Shown here one piece after another: positions 38,362 through 48,434 of a DNA stretch of 64,000 nucleotides. A program made the position numbers and the translations under genes. The DNA is from Paracoccus thiocyanatus (GTDB taxonomy: Bacteria > Pseudomonadota > Alphaproteobacteria > Rhodobacterales > Rhodobacteraceae). The number at the start of each line of letters is the position of its first letter. The stretch's first letter is position 1. Location: contig NZ_FTMK01000003.1 of assembly GCF_900156255.1 (NCBI RefSeq), positions 124,001-188,000 of the forward strand, in the 5' to 3' direction. Under the pieces are notes generated by a model. That model was not told the DNA's origin and ran no database searches. It was given only the letters and a program-made list of their open reading frames with translations.

Positions 38362-39640
38362 TTTGGGCTGCCTTGATGAAGCTCATGGGGTCCACGGCCC
38401 GACCGTTCACGCGCACCTCATAGTGAAGATGCGGCCCGGTCGATCTGCCGGTATTGCCCATATCACCGATCCGGCTGCCGCGCGATACCTTTTGGCCCAC
38501 CTTCACGCGAATCTTGGACAGGTGGCCATAGCGGGTTTCGGTCCCCAGCTCGTGCTTGATCTTGATCAGGTTGCCATAGCCGCGCTGCCAGCCGGCAAAG
38601 GTCACGACGCCGTCGCCGGTGGCATGGATCGCCGTGCCGACCGGCGCGGCCAGGTCGATGCCTTCGTGCATCCGTCCCCAGCGGCGACCAAAGGTCGAGC
38701 TATAGCGAAAGCTGGACTGGACCGGCATGGCCAGGGGCATCTTTTCGACCGCGATGCGATAGCGGTTCACCTGGTCCAGGGTGATCAGGATCTCGTTGGC
38801 CTTGGCTTCGCCCTGGGTGATCTCGGCATTGCCGCTTGAGGAATAGCTGATCGGGTTCAGCGGGCCGCCCTGGCCGGCATAGCCGCGGCGCACGGTGCGC
38901 AGGATCTCGTCGGGGTTCATGCCGACGCTGCGGAACATGTCGTCCAGCGGCTTGATCGAGACCGAGACGGCGTCTTCCAGTTGCGACAGGATCTCGTCGT
39001 TGCGGGCGACGATCTGGTCACGTTCCAGGGTGACGGCATCGGCCAGGCGTCGGGCATCCTCGGCCTCGCGCAGGGCGCCGGCGCGCTGTCCGGCGGCCTG
39101 GTCCAGTTCGCCCGCCAGGATATCCAGCGCGGCCTGCAATTCCGCGGTGCGGGCCGGATTGGCCTGATCGCCGGCATTGGCCAGCGCGGGGGAGTCCTGC
39201 TGGTTCTTGACCGCCTGTGTCAGGCTGGCCTGCACCGCGGCCAGGCCGGTTTCCAGTTCCCGCCGCCGCGCCTCGGATTCCAACAGCATGGACTGCATGT
39301 GCGACACCTGGTCCAGCGCCATGGCAAAGCGGTCCTGTGCGGCAACCGCTTCGGCGGCGCGGCGGTCGCGCTCGGCCGAAAGATCGGTCAGCCGCGCCTC
39401 CAGCGCGCCTTGCGCCAGCCGTGCCTCGTTGCGGGTCGAGCCGGTGTTGACCGCATCGACGACCAGGATGGAACTGGCGATGATCGACCAGCCGAAGACC
39501 AGGGCGATCCCGCCCAGGCCAAGAAGCTGGGTAAAGGGCCGCAGGCGAAGGAAGCGGGTGGCCTTGTCCGATTTCAGGAAAAGGCGCTGCTCTGGCAGCC
39601 GGCGTTCAAGCACCGCATTCAGGCTATGGATGATGCGCAA
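38351..39640 (-). CDS. M23 peptidoglycan endopeptidase with DUF5930 N terminus
   Basis: A 429-residue envelope protein: a basic cytoplasmic N terminus (NAVLERRLPEQRLFLKSDKATRFLRLRPF), one membrane helix (about 37-60), a long coiled coil (about 70-215), then the LytM/M23 domain (about 300-425). Zinc-site motifs are HEGIDLAAPVG and HLHYEVRVNG. It cuts peptide cross-links or regulates other hydrolases. The start is taken as TTG at 39640 behind CAGGGA because family members begin there; an in-frame ATG at 39835 would add 65 atypical residues. It is the partner of the overlapping bactofilin gene. Confidence 0.85.
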   Translation of the reverse strand: MRIIHSLNAVLERRLPEQRLFLKSDKATRFLRLRPFTQLLGLGGIALVFGWSIIASSILVVDAVNTGSTRNEARLAQGALEARLTDLSAERDRRAAEAVAAQDRFAMALDQVSHMQSMLLESEARRRELETGLAAVQASLTQAVKNQQDSPALANAGDQANPARTAELQAALDILAGELDQAAGQRAGALREAEDARRLADAVTLERDQIVARNDEILSQLEDAVSVSIKPLDDMFRSVGMNPDEILRTVRRGYAGQGGPLNPISYSSSGNAEITQGEAKANEILITLDQVNRYRIAVEKMPLAMPVQSSFRYSSTFGRRWGRMHEGIDLAAPVGTAIHATGDGVVTFAGWQRGYGNLIKIKHELGTETRYGHLSKIRVKVGQKVSRGSRIGDMGNTGRSTGPHLHYEVRVNGRAVDPMSFIKAAQNVF

Positions 39641-40056
39641 TGTCCCTGGTCCATCTTTGTTTGGGCCGATCCGCCGGACAGACCCAGCCGTGGCTGGCCC
39701 GGATAAATCCGACCTGTGGTCAAAGCGCAACAACCACGGGATATTTGCCCAATCCTTGGGCGGATTGATGCCGATACCGGCGCGGTCCCCCGGTGGATAT
39801 TCGCCGGTGGCGATCTGGCCGCTTGACGCAATCACGGGTTGAAAGAGGCAATGCTCTGCATAAATCTCTAAAAATATTTAGGAATATCAGCTTCGTTGCA
39901 GCCTATGGCGGCCAGGCTGCGGGCATTTGTCGCGGCATTCCCAACTGCCTTGCCATTGGGCAGCGGCCGCCGGCCAGCGCCCGAGGGCAGGCGATTCCCA
40001 CGGGTTTTCTCGGCGAAGCAAGGAACCCCAACTGAAATGGCGCGTTTGTCGCGGTT
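39641..40056. other. Non-coding region with an AT-rich island
   Basis: The 416 bases between the M23 gene and the 3' end of the ScfR-type gene hold no gene I can support. At 39861-39890 there is a notably AT-rich stretch with a perfect palindrome CTAAA-AATA-TTTAG (39868-39881). It may be part of the promoter or an architectural-protein site for the M23-bactofilin operon. Confidence 0.4.
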
Positions 40057-41451
40057 TCACGCGATCTCATAGGGCAGGGGACCGGGGCGGTCCTGCGGAA
40101 TGCGGATATGCCGGTCCACGGGCGGCACCGATCGCTGATGGCAGTTCGGCCGGGGACAGATGCGGCAGGACACGCCGATCGGCTCGAACAGCAGCGGATT
40201 GCCCAGGTCCAGCCCGTCGGCATAGACCACATCGCGGGCATGGCTGATCTCGCAGCCCAGGCCGATGGCAAAGCGGCGCACCGGCGCGCCAAAGGCGCCC
40301 GCCGGTTTCGACACGTCCCGCGCCAGCAGCAGATAGCGCTTGCCGTCCGGCGTCTCGGCCAGTTGGCGCAGGAAGCGGCCGGGGGTCTCGAACGCCTGAT
40401 GCACGTTCCACAGGGGGCAAGCGCCGCCGAAGCGGGCGAATTGCATGCGCGTGGCGGAATGGCGCTTGGTGATGGTGCCGGCCTGGTCGACGCGGACGAA
40501 AAAGAACGGCACGCCGCGGTCGCCGCCGCGTTGCAGGGTCGAAAGCCTGTGCGCGACCTGTTCCAGCGAGGCGTGGAACAGATGCGCCAGCCGCTCCAGG
40601 TCGTGCCGTTCTTCGCGGGCGGTGGCCAGGAAGCGGGCATAGGGCATCATCGCCGCGCCGGCAAAGAAGTTGGCCAGCCCCAGCCGGGCGATCTCGCGGG
40701 CCGAGGCGCTGCGGAACCGCGCCATGTCCAGCGTCGCTTCCAGCAGGTCGCCGCGCGTCTCTAGCGCCAGCAGGTGCAGCAGTTGAAAGGCTTGCGTCGG
40801 CGGTTCGGCGGCGGCGTTCAGCGTGATGCGCCTGCCCTCGCGCAGATAGACCGGGCCGCTGCCCAGTTCGGCCAGCGTCACCTCGATCCCGCGCTCGGCC
40901 AGGGCCGCCAGGGCGCGGTCCAGCGGCCGCAGGTCGGGGCGCGAGCGGGCGAAATGTTCGGCGGCGCGGTCCACGGCGTCGATATAATTGTCGCAATAGT
41001 GAAAGAAGTCCCGCACCTCTTCCCAGGGCGAGGGGGTGGCGTTCTGCGCCCCCGCCCCCAGCGCCTCGTCCAGCGCCGCCAGCCGCTCTTGCCCCTCGCG
41101 ATGGGCGCGGTAAAGGTCCAGAAAGGCGCGGGCCAGCGCCGGGGCATTGGTCGCGGCCAGCCGCAGGTCGGCGCGCGGCGGCGCGGCGTCGAACAGCGGA
41201 TCGGCCAGCGCCTCGGCCATGTCCATCACCATGCGCTCGGCATCGCCCACGGCCATGGCGCCCAGATCGACCGAAAATTCCGACGCCAGCTTCAGCAGCA
41301 CCCCGGCGGAAACCGGGCGGTGGTTGTTTTCCATCTGCGACAGATAGGGCAGCGACACGCCCAGCCGGTCGGCAAAGGCGCGCTGGGTCAGGCCGGCACG
41401 GGCGCGCGTCTCGCGCAGGGCGACGCCGGCATAGATCTTTTGTGTGGCCAT
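40057..41451 (-). CDS. ScfR/PccR-type short-chain acyl-CoA regulator
   Basis: A 464-residue regulator. An XRE helix-turn-helix lies at about 9-65 (ALRETRARAGLTQRAFADRLGVSLPYLSQMENNHRPVS). The middle has an IrrE-like part, and the C-terminal ScfR domain ends with the cysteine motif C429-x2-C432-x4-C437. Relatives (RamB, PccR, MccR) sense acyl-CoAs and control propionyl-CoA carboxylase or glyoxylate genes, binding TTTGCAAA motifs. Two such motifs lie just upstream of this gene, so autoregulation is likely. Its other targets are not visible here. The ATG at 41451 gives the family start MATQKIYAGVALRE. Confidence 0.88.
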   Translation of the reverse strand: MATQKIYAGVALRETRARAGLTQRAFADRLGVSLPYLSQMENNHRPVSAGVLLKLASEFSVDLGAMAVGDAERMVMDMAEALADPLFDAAPPRADLRLAATNAPALARAFLDLYRAHREGQERLAALDEALGAGAQNATPSPWEEVRDFFHYCDNYIDAVDRAAEHFARSRPDLRPLDRALAALAERGIEVTLAELGSGPVYLREGRRITLNAAAEPPTQAFQLLHLLALETRGDLLEATLDMARFRSASAREIARLGLANFFAGAAMMPYARFLATAREERHDLERLAHLFHASLEQVAHRLSTLQRGGDRGVPFFFVRVDQAGTITKRHSATRMQFARFGGACPLWNVHQAFETPGRFLRQLAETPDGKRYLLLARDVSKPAGAFGAPVRRFAIGLGCEISHARDVVYADGLDLGNPLLFEPIGVSCRICPRPNCHQRSVPPVDRHIRIPQDRPGPLPYEIA

Positions 41452-41464
41452 GCGAGACCCCCTT

Positions 41465-41492
41465 TTTGCAAAGCAGCCATACGCTTTGCAAA
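41465..41492. promoter_or_regulatory. Paired TTTGCAAA boxes upstream of the ScfR-type gene
   Basis: Two perfect palindromic TTTGCAAA motifs lie at 41465-41472 and 41485-41492, two helical turns apart centre to centre. They end 41 bases before the regulator start. TTTGCAAA is the established recognition element of RamB and PccR regulators. Confidence 0.8.
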
Positions 41493-41511
41493 GGTGGCGC
41501 GGCAAGGGGGA

Positions 41512-42720
41512 TCAGCGCCCGGCGATGACCTGTCTTTCCCGGATGATCACCCAAAGCGCGAAGCCGATCGAGGCGATGGCCGAACTGGCCATGATGATCA
41601 GCAGCGGCGCCGCGCCCGATTCGGCGTCCAGCAACGCCCCGGCCAGGGCGGCCAGGCCCGCGCCGCCGGCCACCGCCATCGCGCCCCCCAGCCCGCTGGC
41701 GGTGCCGGCAAGTTCGGGGCGCACGCTCATCATCCCGGCATTGGCATTGGGCAGGACCATGCCGTTGCCCAGCCCCATCAGCCCGACCGCGCCGAAAAAC
41801 ACCAGCGGCGTCAGCCTGTCCATCAGGTCCACCGCCAGCGCCAGCAGCAGAAAGACCGAGCAGAGCATCGCGCCGATCAGGATCATCCGGTTCATGCCGA
41901 TCCGGGTCGAAAAGCGCGCCGACAGGTAATTCCCCAGCGCATAGCCGATCGAGGGGCCGGCGAACCAATAGCCGACCTCGGCCGGGGACAGGTGCAGCAC
42001 CACCTGGCCCACGAAAGGCGCGCCGCCCAGATAGGCATAGAACGACCCGGCGCTAAGCGTCGCCGCCAGCGCATAGCCCCAGAATCGCTGCGACCGGGCC
42101 AGCACCGGATAGGTGGCGATCTGCTGGCGCAGCGGCACGCCGCCGCCGCGCGCCGTCTCGTTCAGGTCAAAGGCGCAAAGCGCCATGACCGCCAGCCCGA
42201 TCAGCCCCATGGCAACGAAACTGGCGCGCCAGCCCAGGGTCTCGTCCAGCACGCCGCCAAGCGTGGGCGCGATCATCGGCACCAGCGACATGCCCATGGT
42301 GACATAGCCGATCATGCTGGCCGCCTGTTCGGCCGGGACGATGTCGCGCACCACGGCACGGCTGATCACGAAGCCGGTGGTGGCCACCGCCTGGATCAGC
42401 CGGAAGACCATGAACCAGGCGGCATCCCTGGCCAGCAGCGCCCCCACCGTCGCCACCAGGAAGATGGCGAAAGAGCCCAGCACGACCGGCCGCCGCCCGA
42501 ACCTGTCGCTGATCGGCCCGCAAAGCAGTTGCAGCACCGCGCTGACCCCCAGAAAGGCCGAGACCGAAAGCTGCATGAAGCTGTATTCCACGCCGAAATC
42601 CCGCGCCATCGCCGGCAGCGACGGCAGGAAGATGTTCATGGAAAGCGCCCCCGCCGCCGAGATCGAGACAAGGGTCACAATGCTGGGCCGGCGCGGCGCG
42701 GAAAGGGGGGGACTGTTCAT
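41512..42720 (-). CDS. Bcr/CflA-type MFS multidrug exporter
   Basis: A 402-residue inner-membrane protein with 12 predicted helices. The Bcr/CflA signatures SMNIFLPSLPAMARDFGV in helix 1 and QLLCGPISDRFGRRPVVL (motif A after helix 2) are clear, with SRAVVRDIVPAEQAASMIGYV in the first half. It exports small molecules by proton antiport, and drug range cannot be deduced. Its promoter region overlaps nothing obvious, and it is a separate unit upstream of which lies the DMT-like gene. Confidence 0.88.
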   Translation of the reverse strand: MNSPPLSAPRRPSIVTLVSISAAGALSMNIFLPSLPAMARDFGVEYSFMQLSVSAFLGVSAVLQLLCGPISDRFGRRPVVLGSFAIFLVATVGALLARDAAWFMVFRLIQAVATTGFVISRAVVRDIVPAEQAASMIGYVTMGMSLVPMIAPTLGGVLDETLGWRASFVAMGLIGLAVMALCAFDLNETARGGGVPLRQQIATYPVLARSQRFWGYALAATLSAGSFYAYLGGAPFVGQVVLHLSPAEVGYWFAGPSIGYALGNYLSARFSTRIGMNRMILIGAMLCSVFLLLALAVDLMDRLTPLVFFGAVGLMGLGNGMVLPNANAGMMSVRPELAGTASGLGGAMAVAGGAGLAALAGALLDAESGAAPLLIIMASSAIASIGFALWVIIRERQVIAGR

Positions 42721-42781
42721 GCAGGCAGTTTTGCCCGGCCCGCGTGCAAAGGCAATCGCTTGCCTGCGCCAGCATGCCGCA

Positions 42782-43144
42782 TCAGTTCGGGCCGGTGCCA
42801 GGGCCCTGGAAGATCAGGAACGCGCCGAACCCGATGCAGGCAAAGCCCGCCGCGACGTTCCAGGTCAGCTTCTCGCCCAGCCAGGCCCAGGAAAACAGCA
42901 CAAAGACCGACAGGCTGACCACCTCCTGGATGGTCTTGAGCTGGGCGGCGCTGAAATGGCCATAGCCCAAGCGGTTCGCCGGCACCTGCAACAGGTATTC
43001 GAAAAAGGCGATGCCCCAGCTTGCCAGGATGACCAGGAAAAGCGGCACCGCCTTGAACTTCAGATGCCCGTACCAGGCGACGGTCATGAACAGGTTCGAC
43101 AGGATCAGCAGGCCGATGGTGACGAAAGGCACCGGCAGGTTCAT
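42782..43144 (-). CDS. DUF486/DMT-family small membrane protein
   Basis: A 120-residue protein with four hydrophobic helices (about 7-25, 33-51, 73-90, 95-115), matching the DUF486 family of small multidrug-resistance-like transporters (KFKAVPLFLVILASWGIAFFEYLLQVPANRLGYG is highly typical). Its start overlaps the dnaB stop by 4 bases, so it is read with dnaB. Function is unknown. Confidence 0.82.
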   Translation of the reverse strand: MNLPVPFVTIGLLILSNLFMTVAWYGHLKFKAVPLFLVILASWGIAFFEYLLQVPANRLGYGHFSAAQLKTIQEVVSLSVFVLFSWAWLGEKLTWNVAAGFACIGFGAFLIFQGPGTGPN

Positions 43145-44640
43145 TCAGGGCGATCCCAACTGCGATGTTTTTCCAGGTTGCCGAAGCGGGTAAAGCGGCC
43201 CTCGAAGGACAGCTCGACCGTGCCGATGGGGCCGTGGCGCTGCTTGCCGATGATGACCTCGGCCTTGCCGTGGCAGGATTCCATGATCTGCTGCCAGTTG
43301 GCCATCTTGTCCAGGTCGTGGTCGGCGGGCTTTTCCCGCTCGCGGTAATATTCCTCGCGAAAGACGAACATGACGATATCGGCGTCCTGCTCGATACTGC
43401 CGGATTCGCGCAGGTCCGAAAGCTGCGGGCGCTTGTCCTCGCGCGCCTCGACCTGGCGCGATAGCTGCGACAGCGCGACGACGGGGATGTCCAGTTCCTT
43501 GGCGATGGCTTTCAGGCCCTGGGTGATTTCGCTGACCTCGTTGACACGGCTGTCCTTGGCCGAGGCGGCGCGCAGAAGCTGGAGATAGTCCACGATCAGC
43601 AGGTCCAGCCCCATGGTGCGCTTGAGCTTGCGGGCCCGCGCCGCAAGCTGGTTGATCGGCAGGGCCGGCGTGTCGTCGATGTAAAGCGGGCAGTTCTGCA
43701 AGTCATGCGCCGCCTTGACGAAGCGGCGGAACTCGTCCTCGGTCATGTCGCCGCGGCGGATCGCCTCGCTGGGCACTTCGGCCGCCTCGGACAGGATGCG
43801 CGCGGCCAGTTGTTCGGCCGACATCTCCAGGCTGAAAAAGCCCACGACGCCGCCCGCCACCGTGCCATGGCTGCCATCGGGAAATTCGCCCAGGCGATGC
43901 ACCTTGGCGACGTTGAAGGCGATGTTGGTGGCCAGCGAGGTCTTGCCCATGGACGGCCGCCCGGCCAGGATGATCAAGTCCGAACGGTTCAAGCCGCCCA
44001 TCTTGCCGTCCAGGTCCACAAGCCCGGTCGAGATCCCCGACAGCCCGCCGCCGCGGCTGAAGGCGGCATTGGCGGCATTCAGCGCCCCGGTGACGGCGGC
44101 GAGGAAGCTTTGAAAGCCGCGCTCGGCCACGCCCTGCTCGCCCAGCTTGTAAAGGATCTGCTCGGCTTCCTTGATCTGCTCTTCGGCGGAATCGCTGACG
44201 GTGACGGTCGAGGCGCGTGCGGCGATGTCCTGCCCCAGCCCGATCAATTCGCGCCGCAGGGCGAATTCGCGGATCATCTGCGCATAGTCCCGCGCCGCAT
44301 GGGACGAAATCGCCGCCCCCGCCAGCCGCGCCAGATAGGCCGGGCCGCCCAGTTCCTTCAGCCCGGCGTCATGTTCCATGAAGGCCTTGATCGTGACCGG
44401 GCTGGCCAGGGCGTTCCTGGCGATGCGCTCGGCGCAGATCTCGTAGATGCGGCGATGGACCGGGTCGTAGAAATGCCCGGCCTGGATGATGCGCGAGACG
44501 TGGTCGTAGACCTCGTTATTGGTCAGCAGCGCGCCCAGCAATTGCTGCTCGGCCTCGATCGAAAAGGGCACCGCCTGCGCGGCCGCGGCTTCGGCGATCT
44601 CGCCGGGTTTCCTGATTTCGACGGCGCGCAACTCGCTCAT
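43141..44640 (-). CDS. dnaB: Replicative DNA helicase
   Basis: A 499-residue hexameric 5'-3' helicase that unwinds the replication fork. The N-terminal DnaB domain (about 20-125: FSIEAEQQLLGALLTNNEVYDHV) is followed by the RecA-like domain with Walker A LAGRPSMGKTSLATNIA, Walker B LDLLIVDYLQLL and the signature VALSQLSRQVEAREDKRPQLSDLRESGSIEQDAD. Two DnaA boxes lie in the 80 bases upstream of the ATG. I see no intein or insertion. Confidence 0.96.
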   Translation of the reverse strand: MSELRAVEIRKPGEIAEAAAAQAVPFSIEAEQQLLGALLTNNEVYDHVSRIIQAGHFYDPVHRRIYEICAERIARNALASPVTIKAFMEHDAGLKELGGPAYLARLAGAAISSHAARDYAQMIREFALRRELIGLGQDIAARASTVTVSDSAEEQIKEAEQILYKLGEQGVAERGFQSFLAAVTGALNAANAAFSRGGGLSGISTGLVDLDGKMGGLNRSDLIILAGRPSMGKTSLATNIAFNVAKVHRLGEFPDGSHGTVAGGVVGFFSLEMSAEQLAARILSEAAEVPSEAIRRGDMTEDEFRRFVKAAHDLQNCPLYIDDTPALPINQLAARARKLKRTMGLDLLIVDYLQLLRAASAKDSRVNEVSEITQGLKAIAKELDIPVVALSQLSRQVEAREDKRPQLSDLRESGSIEQDADIVMFVFREEYYREREKPADHDLDKMANWQQIMESCHGKAEVIIGKQRHGPIGTVELSFEGRFTRFGNLEKHRSWDRPE

Positions 44641-44676
44641 CCCCTGGTCTCCGACCTTCGACTCGGCTGGGGGTCG

Positions 44677-44724
44677 TTATCCACCTTATGCGCCCCGCGG
44701 TCCATCGGGATATGCTGTGGATAA
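44677..44724. promoter_or_regulatory. Two DnaA boxes upstream of dnaB
   Basis: TTATCCACC (44677-44685, 8/9 match) and TGTGGATAA (44716-44724), the exact reverse complement of the TTATCCACA consensus, face each other 30 bases apart, just 5' of dnaB. DnaA is therefore a candidate regulator of dnaB transcription. Confidence 0.65.
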
Positions 44725-44769
44725 GCTGTGGGCGGAATGCCGCGCCTGCGCCGGCGGCAAGGGCGGCAT

Positions 44770-44833
44770 GGGTATTTGAAAAACGGAGAAAGACCAGGCG
44801 CGGCCTCCGGCCTTCACCGTTTCTTAAATACCC
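44770..44833. repeat. Inverted pair of class A 3'-end repeats near pyrE
   Basis: A plus copy at 44770-44790 (identical to 14480-14500) and a minus copy at 44813-44833 can pair as a hairpin across 22 bases. Including three flanking bases, 21 of 24 positions match. The pair lies just downstream of the pyrE stop on the minus strand. Confidence 0.7.
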
Positions 44834-44877
44834 ATGCGGCCGTGCTGCCGGGCGCTACGCCCGCAGGCCGGGCCGGA

Positions 44878-45549
44878 TCAGGGATGGGCGGCCTGCCAGG
44901 CGCGGGGATCGGTCAGGAAGCTTTCGACCTCGGCCAGCGTCGCCTGATCGTAGAAACCCTGCGCCTTGGCCTCGGCCAGCACGTCCCACCAGGTGCAAAG
45001 ATGGTGCAGCTTGACCCCGTGATCCGCCAGGCGCTGGGTGGTTTCCGGGAAGATGCCGTAATAAAAGATCACCGCCGTATGGCCGCAGGTCGCGCCGGTC
45101 TCGCGGATCGCGTCGACGAAGCTCAGCTTACTGCCGCCGTCGGTGGTCAGGTCTTCGACCAGCAGCACGCGCTGGCCCTCGGTCATCGTGCCCTCGATGC
45201 GGGCGTTGCGGCCGTAGCCCTTGGGCTTCTTGCGCACATAGGTCATCGGCAGTTCCAGCCGCTCGGCCACCCAGGCGGCAAAGGGGATGCCCGCCGTCTC
45301 GCCGCCGGCCACGTTGTCGAAGGCGGCGAAGCCCGCCTCGCGCAGCACGGTTGCGGCCAGGAAATCCATCAGCGTCGCGCGGATGCGCGGAAAGCTGATC
45401 AGCTTGCGGCAGTCGATATAGGTCGGCCCCTTCAGCCGCGAGGCATAGGTAAAGGGCTCGGCCGCGTTGAAATGCACCGCCTTGATTTCCAGCAGCATGC
45501 GCGCGGTCAGCCGGGCGATTTCCTCATGCGGGGGGAAGGGCAGGGTCAT
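44878..45549 (-). CDS. pyrE: Orotate phosphoribosyltransferase
   Basis: A 223-residue enzyme that joins orotate and PRPP to orotidine 5'-phosphate in pyrimidine synthesis. The PRPP loop [15 protein letters not shown] and the flexible-loop segment [16 protein letters not shown] are present. The ATG at 45549 overlaps the pyrC stop by 4 bases, so pyrC and pyrE are translated as a coupled pair. An inverted pair of class A repeats follows the stop. Confidence 0.94.
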   Translation of the reverse strand: MTLPFPPHEEIARLTARMLLEIKAVHFNAAEPFTYASRLKGPTYIDCRKLISFPRIRATLMDFLAATVLREAGFAAFDNVAGGETAGIPFAAWVAERLELPMTYVRKKPKGYGRNARIEGTMTEGQRVLLVEDLTTDGGSKLSFVDAIRETGATCGHTAVIFYYGIFPETTQRLADHGVKLHHLCTWWDVLAEAKAQGFYDQATLAEVESFLTDPRAWQAAHP

Positions 45550-46589
45550 GCGGGATCCTCGACGTGCCAGTAAAGCGGGAAGCCGGGGTCGAAGACGGTG
45601 ACGGTCTCGTCGCCGGCGGGGATATGGGTCGGATATGCGGCGGGCGTATCGCGCCGGACCAGGCGGATGCGGTCCTGGTTCGGCTTCATGCCGTAGAAAG
45701 CGGCGCCGTTGAGTGCGGTGAAGCCTTCGAGCCGGTCGAGCGCGCCTTCGTCCTCGAAAACCTGGGCCAGGATCGACATGGTGTTGGGCGCGGTGAAGCA
45801 GCCGGCGCAGCCGCAGGCCGATTCCTTGGCGTGGTCCGGGTGCGGCGCCGAATCGGTGCCCAGGAAGAAGCGCGCATCGCCCGAGACCGCGGCGCGGCGC
45901 AGCGCCAGCCGGTGCGTTTCGCGCTTGGCGACCGGCAGGCAATAATAATGCGGCCGGATGCCGCCCGCCAGGATGTGGTTGCGGTTGATGACCAGGTGAT
46001 GGGTGGTGATGGTGGCGCCGATGTCGTCGTTGCCCGCGACGTAATCCACCCCGTCCGAGGTGGTGATATGTTCCATCACCACCCGCAGGCCGGGCGTGGC
46101 GCGGCGGATCGGGTCCAGCACCCGGTCGATGAACGCGGCCTCGCGGTCGAAGATGTCCACCGCCGGGTCCGTCACCTCGCCATGGAAGCAGAGCGGGATG
46201 CCGGCCTGGGCCATGGCCTCCAGCACGCCGCGCACCTTGTCGAAATCGCGCACGCCCGAGGCCGAATTGGTGGTCGCGCCGGCCGGGTACAGCTTGACCG
46301 CCGCGATGATGCCTGCCGCATGGGCGGCCAGCACATCGGCCGGGTCGGTGGTTTCGGTCAGGTAAAGCGTCATCAGCGGACGCAACGTCATTTTCGGCCC
46401 CAGGGCCGCGCGGATGCGGTCGCGATAGGCTGCGGCCTGCGCCCCGGTCACCACCGGCGGCACCAGGTTCGGCATGATGATCGCGCGGCCAAAATGGCTG
46501 GAAAATGAAGCCACTGCCTGCAACATGGCGCCATCGCGCAGGTGCAGGTGCCAGTCGTCGGGGCGTCGGAGCGTCACGGATTTGGTCAT
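45546..46589 (-). CDS. pyrC: Dihydroorotase (class II)
   Basis: A 347-residue zinc amidohydrolase that cyclises carbamoyl aspartate to dihydroorotate. The zinc ligands are in [10 protein letters not shown], the carbamylated lysine in [14 protein letters not shown], and further metal and substrate residues are in FHGEVT, EHITT and GTDSAPHP. The length and motifs match the E. coli-type enzyme. The ATG at 46589 is chosen by the [14 protein letters not shown] start. TCTATA at 46599-46604 (TATAGA on the minus strand) is a good -10, which would leave a very short leader. Confidence 0.95.
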   Translation of the reverse strand: MTKSVTLRRPDDWHLHLRDGAMLQAVASFSSHFGRAIIMPNLVPPVVTGAQAAAYRDRIRAALGPKMTLRPLMTLYLTETTDPADVLAAHAAGIIAAVKLYPAGATTNSASGVRDFDKVRGVLEAMAQAGIPLCFHGEVTDPAVDIFDREAAFIDRVLDPIRRATPGLRVVMEHITTSDGVDYVAGNDDIGATITTHHLVINRNHILAGGIRPHYYCLPVAKRETHRLALRRAAVSGDARFFLGTDSAPHPDHAKESACGCAGCFTAPNTMSILAQVFEDEGALDRLEGFTALNGAAFYGMKPNQDRIRLVRRDTPAAYPTHIPAGDETVTVFDPGFPLYWHVEDPA

Positions 46590-46716
46590 GGTTTTCCCTC
46601 TATACCGGGTGCTGCAACAACGCCATAGGGCAAAGAACCACCATAAGCCGGGCCTTGGCATTTCCTTGCCGCGGGGGCAGCCTGCTTCGCCTGTTCTTCG
46701 TTCAAGGGAATTCGTG

Positions 46717-47031
46717 ATGAGTTTCGGTATGATGAATTTTTCGGCCATGCAGGCGCAGCTGCTTTTGTGGCAGCAGATGACGCGGCTGACCTGGGAATCG
46801 CAGATGGTAATCGCGCTGCGCACGGCGGGAATGATCGGGCTTTTGCGCCAGGACGCCGCCGAGCCGCAGCGCATGGTGATCGAAAAGGCCGATGCCGCGT
46901 CCGAGGCGCTGCATGCCGCGCTGCGCGCTGCCGGGCGGGGCGAGCGCGCCGACCGGGTCATGGCGGCGGCGCTGCGCCCCTATCGCAAGCGCACCCGCGC
47001 CAATGTGCGGCGGCTGTCGGGCAAGGGCTGA
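46717..47031 (+). CDS. Small Rhodobacterales protein of unknown function
   Basis: A 104-residue protein with a Met- and Gln-rich N terminus ([29 protein letters not shown]) and a basic C-terminal tail. It is predicted to be helical. Homologues in this order are, as I recall, sometimes labelled antifreeze protein; nothing in the sequence supports ice binding. The pattern is closer to small helical phasin-like or envelope-associated proteins, which is a guess. AAGGGA precedes the ATG. It diverges from pyrC and converges on gap. Confidence 0.6.
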   Translation: MSFGMMNFSAMQAQLLLWQQMTRLTWESQMVIALRTAGMIGLLRQDAAEPQRMVIEKADAASEALHAALRAAGRGERADRVMAAALRPYRKRTRANVRRLSGKG

Positions 47032-47048
47032 GGCGGGGCCAAAACGGA

Positions 47049-47076
47049 AAAACGCGCCCCGACGAGGGCGCGTTTT
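47049..47076. terminator. Bidirectional terminator between convergent genes
   Basis: AAAACGCGCCC and GGGCGCGTTTT form a perfect 11-bp stem around CGACGA. The T-run at the end of each arm serves both directions: the small plus-strand gene and the minus-strand gap. Confidence 0.85.
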
Positions 47077-47100
47077 CGGTTTCATGGCAAGGCCTGGGGC

Positions 47101-48102
<1,002 letters not shown>

Positions 48103-48434
48103 AGGTTTCCTCCCGCCGCTGATGATGTTGCGTGCAGGAAATAGCCCGCATCTTTGGAGAAATGCAAATGCATGACGCCCGTCACGGCGAAAACTGGGCC
48201 CAAAGGGGGACCTGAGGGGGGCGAGTGCGGCGTATAGCCGCAACCGCGGGCCCGGCGCAGCGGCCGGGGCGGGGCGGATCCGCAAGGCGCGGCCCCGGCC
48301 GAATGTGCGGGCGAATCGCGCCACGGGCACCGCGATGCGCGGCGCAGCAAGGCCCAGAACGCGGCCTGCGGGCCAGAAACAGCAGGCCGCCGGACCGGCC
48401 GGAAACCCCTGATCCGCGCCGCGGCCGTCGGGGA
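48103..48434. other. Non-coding gap between gap and the aldolase gene
   Basis: These 332 bases hold the likely gap promoter near 48138-48167 (TTGCAT and TATTTC on the minus strand, 18 bases apart). The remainder, about 48200-48434, is very GC-rich, and I see neither a gene nor a clear terminator in it. Confidence 0.4.

Noticed and set aside
39641..39835. 65-residue N-terminal extension of the M23 protein
   Set aside because: The family N terminus begins at the TTG at 39640, and the extension is compositionally unlike the rest of the protein.
39793..40035. Small plus-strand open frame of 80 codons
   Set aside because: No ribosome-binding site, no motif, and it crosses the AT-rich island and the M23 upstream region; it appears non-coding.
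44677..44724. Chromosomal origin at the DnaA boxes
   Set aside because: Only two boxes, no AT-rich unwinding region, and neighbours (dnaB, pyrE) are not typical of oriC. A regulatory role is simpler.
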